From positions 1-12,940 of the forward strand of contig CAKSVR010000055.1 of NCBI GenBank assembly GCA_934504345.1: a stretch of DNA of 12,940 bases. The letters run 5' to 3'. Position numbers and translations under genes: made by a program. The DNA is from an uncultured Agathobaculum sp. Its GTDB lineage: Bacteria; Bacillota; Clostridia; Oscillospirales; Butyricicoccaceae. Under the pieces are notes generated by a model. That model did no database searches, was not told where the DNA came from, and saw only the letters and a list, made by a program, of their open reading frames with translations. Shown in pieces: positions 12,190 through 12,940 of this stretch (position 1 is its first letter; each line of letters starts with the position of its first letter).

Positions 12190-12940
12190 TCCAAAGCATC
12201 AAAACTGTTCTCGAAAATACGCAGAACCGCACGCCGATGGTGCATTCCATCACCAATAATGTCACCATCAACGACTGCGCGAACATCATTCTTGCGGCAG
12301 GCGGCACGGCTATCATGGCGCAGGATGAGCGCGAGGTCGAAGAGATTACTTCTCATGCACAGGCACTCGTGCTCAACATGGGCGCTGTCCGCGCACAGGA
12401 GGCCATGCTGCGCGCGGCAAAGATCGCAAAGCTAAACGGCCGTCCGGTCGTGCTCGATCCGGTCGCAGCCGGCGCCAGCACACTGCGGCGCGAAATGTGC
12501 GCCCGTCTGCTGTGCGAAAACCTTGTTTCGGTCATCCGCGGCAATGCATCCGAGGTGCGGGCGCTCGCCGCCGGCGCCGAGCAGGAAACCGGCGTAGAAG
12601 CCAGTGCGCTCGACAGCGTGACCGAGGACAATTTACAGGAATCCGCAGCGTGGCTGCGGTCGTTCAGCCGCCGGACCGGAGCTGTCGTCATGCTCACCGG
12701 CGCGATGGATGTGATTACCGATGGAACCCGTACCGCAGTGGTACGCGGCGGCAGTGCGTATCTGCGGCGGATCACCGGCGCAGGCTGTATGCTCACTTCG
12801 CTGACCGGCGTGTACTGCGGTGCGAATCCAGATACATTGTTAGAAGCCGCAGTCACGGCATCGGAGGTGATGAAGCATTGCGGAGAAACAGCCGAGGCGC
12901 GTGTGCGTAAAGAGATGGAGGGCACCGCTTCCTTTCGTAC
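12186..12940 (+). CDS. thiM: hydroxyethylthiazole kinase ThiM, 3' end outside window
   Basis: The frame is open from TTG at 12186 to the window edge, giving 251 residues; full ThiM is about 265-275, so only a short C-terminus is missing. It phosphorylates 4-methyl-5-hydroxyethylthiazole, the salvaged thiazole half of thiamine. Family motifs are TPMVHSITNNVTINDCANIIL (about 17-37, in two parts), VLDPVAAGAS (about 90-99), IRGNASEV (about 117-124) and RRITGAGCMLTSLTG (about 196-210), with the conserved Cys of the kinase. The TTG overlaps the thiW stop (TTGA), and GAAGGTG lies seven bases upstream. ATG at 12237 is a poorer start because it would cut the N-terminal motif. thiE is expected next. 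Confidence 0.94.
   Translation, partial: MIQSIKTVLENTQNRTPMVHSITNNVTINDCANIILAAGGTAIMAQDEREVEEITSHAQALVLNMGAVRAQEAMLRAAKIAKLNGRPVVLDPVAAGASTLRREMCARLLCENLVSVIRGNASEVRALAAGAEQETGVEASALDSVTEDNLQESAAWLRSFSRRTGAVVMLTGAMDVITDGTRTAVVRGGSAYLRRITGAGCMLTSLTGVYCGANPDTLLEAAVTASEVMKHCGETAEARVRKEMEGTASFR

Noticed and set aside
1..12940. CRISPR array or insertion sequence
   Set aside because: No regularly spaced direct repeats and no transposase motif were seen in any frame.

Overview
The window reads as chromosomal DNA of a GC-rich member of the Bacillota, most likely class Clostridia. The evidence is a T-box leader, a TPP riboswitch that works by transcription attenuation, a ThiW-type ECF substrate-binding subunit, strong AGGAGG ribosome binding sites and TTGACA/TATAAT promoters. 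A gut Oscillospirales-type genome would fit, but that is inference. By eye, about positions 1-2350 are clearly richer in A+T than the rest.

Layout. (a) 1-57 may be the last codons of a + strand gene cut by the window edge, followed by a hairpin. (b) 200-2277, minus strand: a two-gene module made of an unrecognised 254-residue protein and a 383-residue XRE/ImmA-IrrE regulator-metallopeptidase. It has a perfect consensus promoter at its head and a perfect 17-bp inverted repeat between the genes. It abuts (c) a tRNA-Pro(TGG) gene with its own promoter and terminator, 2332-2487, so it looks like the edge of an acquired island. (d) 2658-4956: a LysR regulator divergent from a flavodoxin-like gene and a carboxymuconolactone decarboxylase-cupin fusion, with overlapping back-to-back promoters. 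(e) 5134-8170: a solute-binding lipoprotein overlapping a hybrid histidine kinase, with no response regulator beside it. (f) 8216-10378, minus strand: a CstA-family transporter behind a complete T-box leader with its own promoter and terminator. (g) 10492-12940: a thiamine salvage operon with promoter, a 163-nt near-palindrome, a TPP riboswitch with terminator, thiD, thiW and the start of thiM, which runs off the window.

How the genes work together. The thi genes supply the thiazole and pyrimidine salvage steps and are shut off by TPP. The CstA transporter is predicted to be switched on when one tRNA is uncharged. The lipoprotein and kinase probably form one split receptor for a small molecule, resembling BvgS-type kinases in which the binding domain is fused to the kinase. 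The LysR protein probably controls the flavodoxin/CMD-cupin pair. The least explained items are the 163-nt palindrome between the thi promoter and the riboswitch, the T-box-controlled cstA, and the XRE-ImmA module next to tRNA-Pro.
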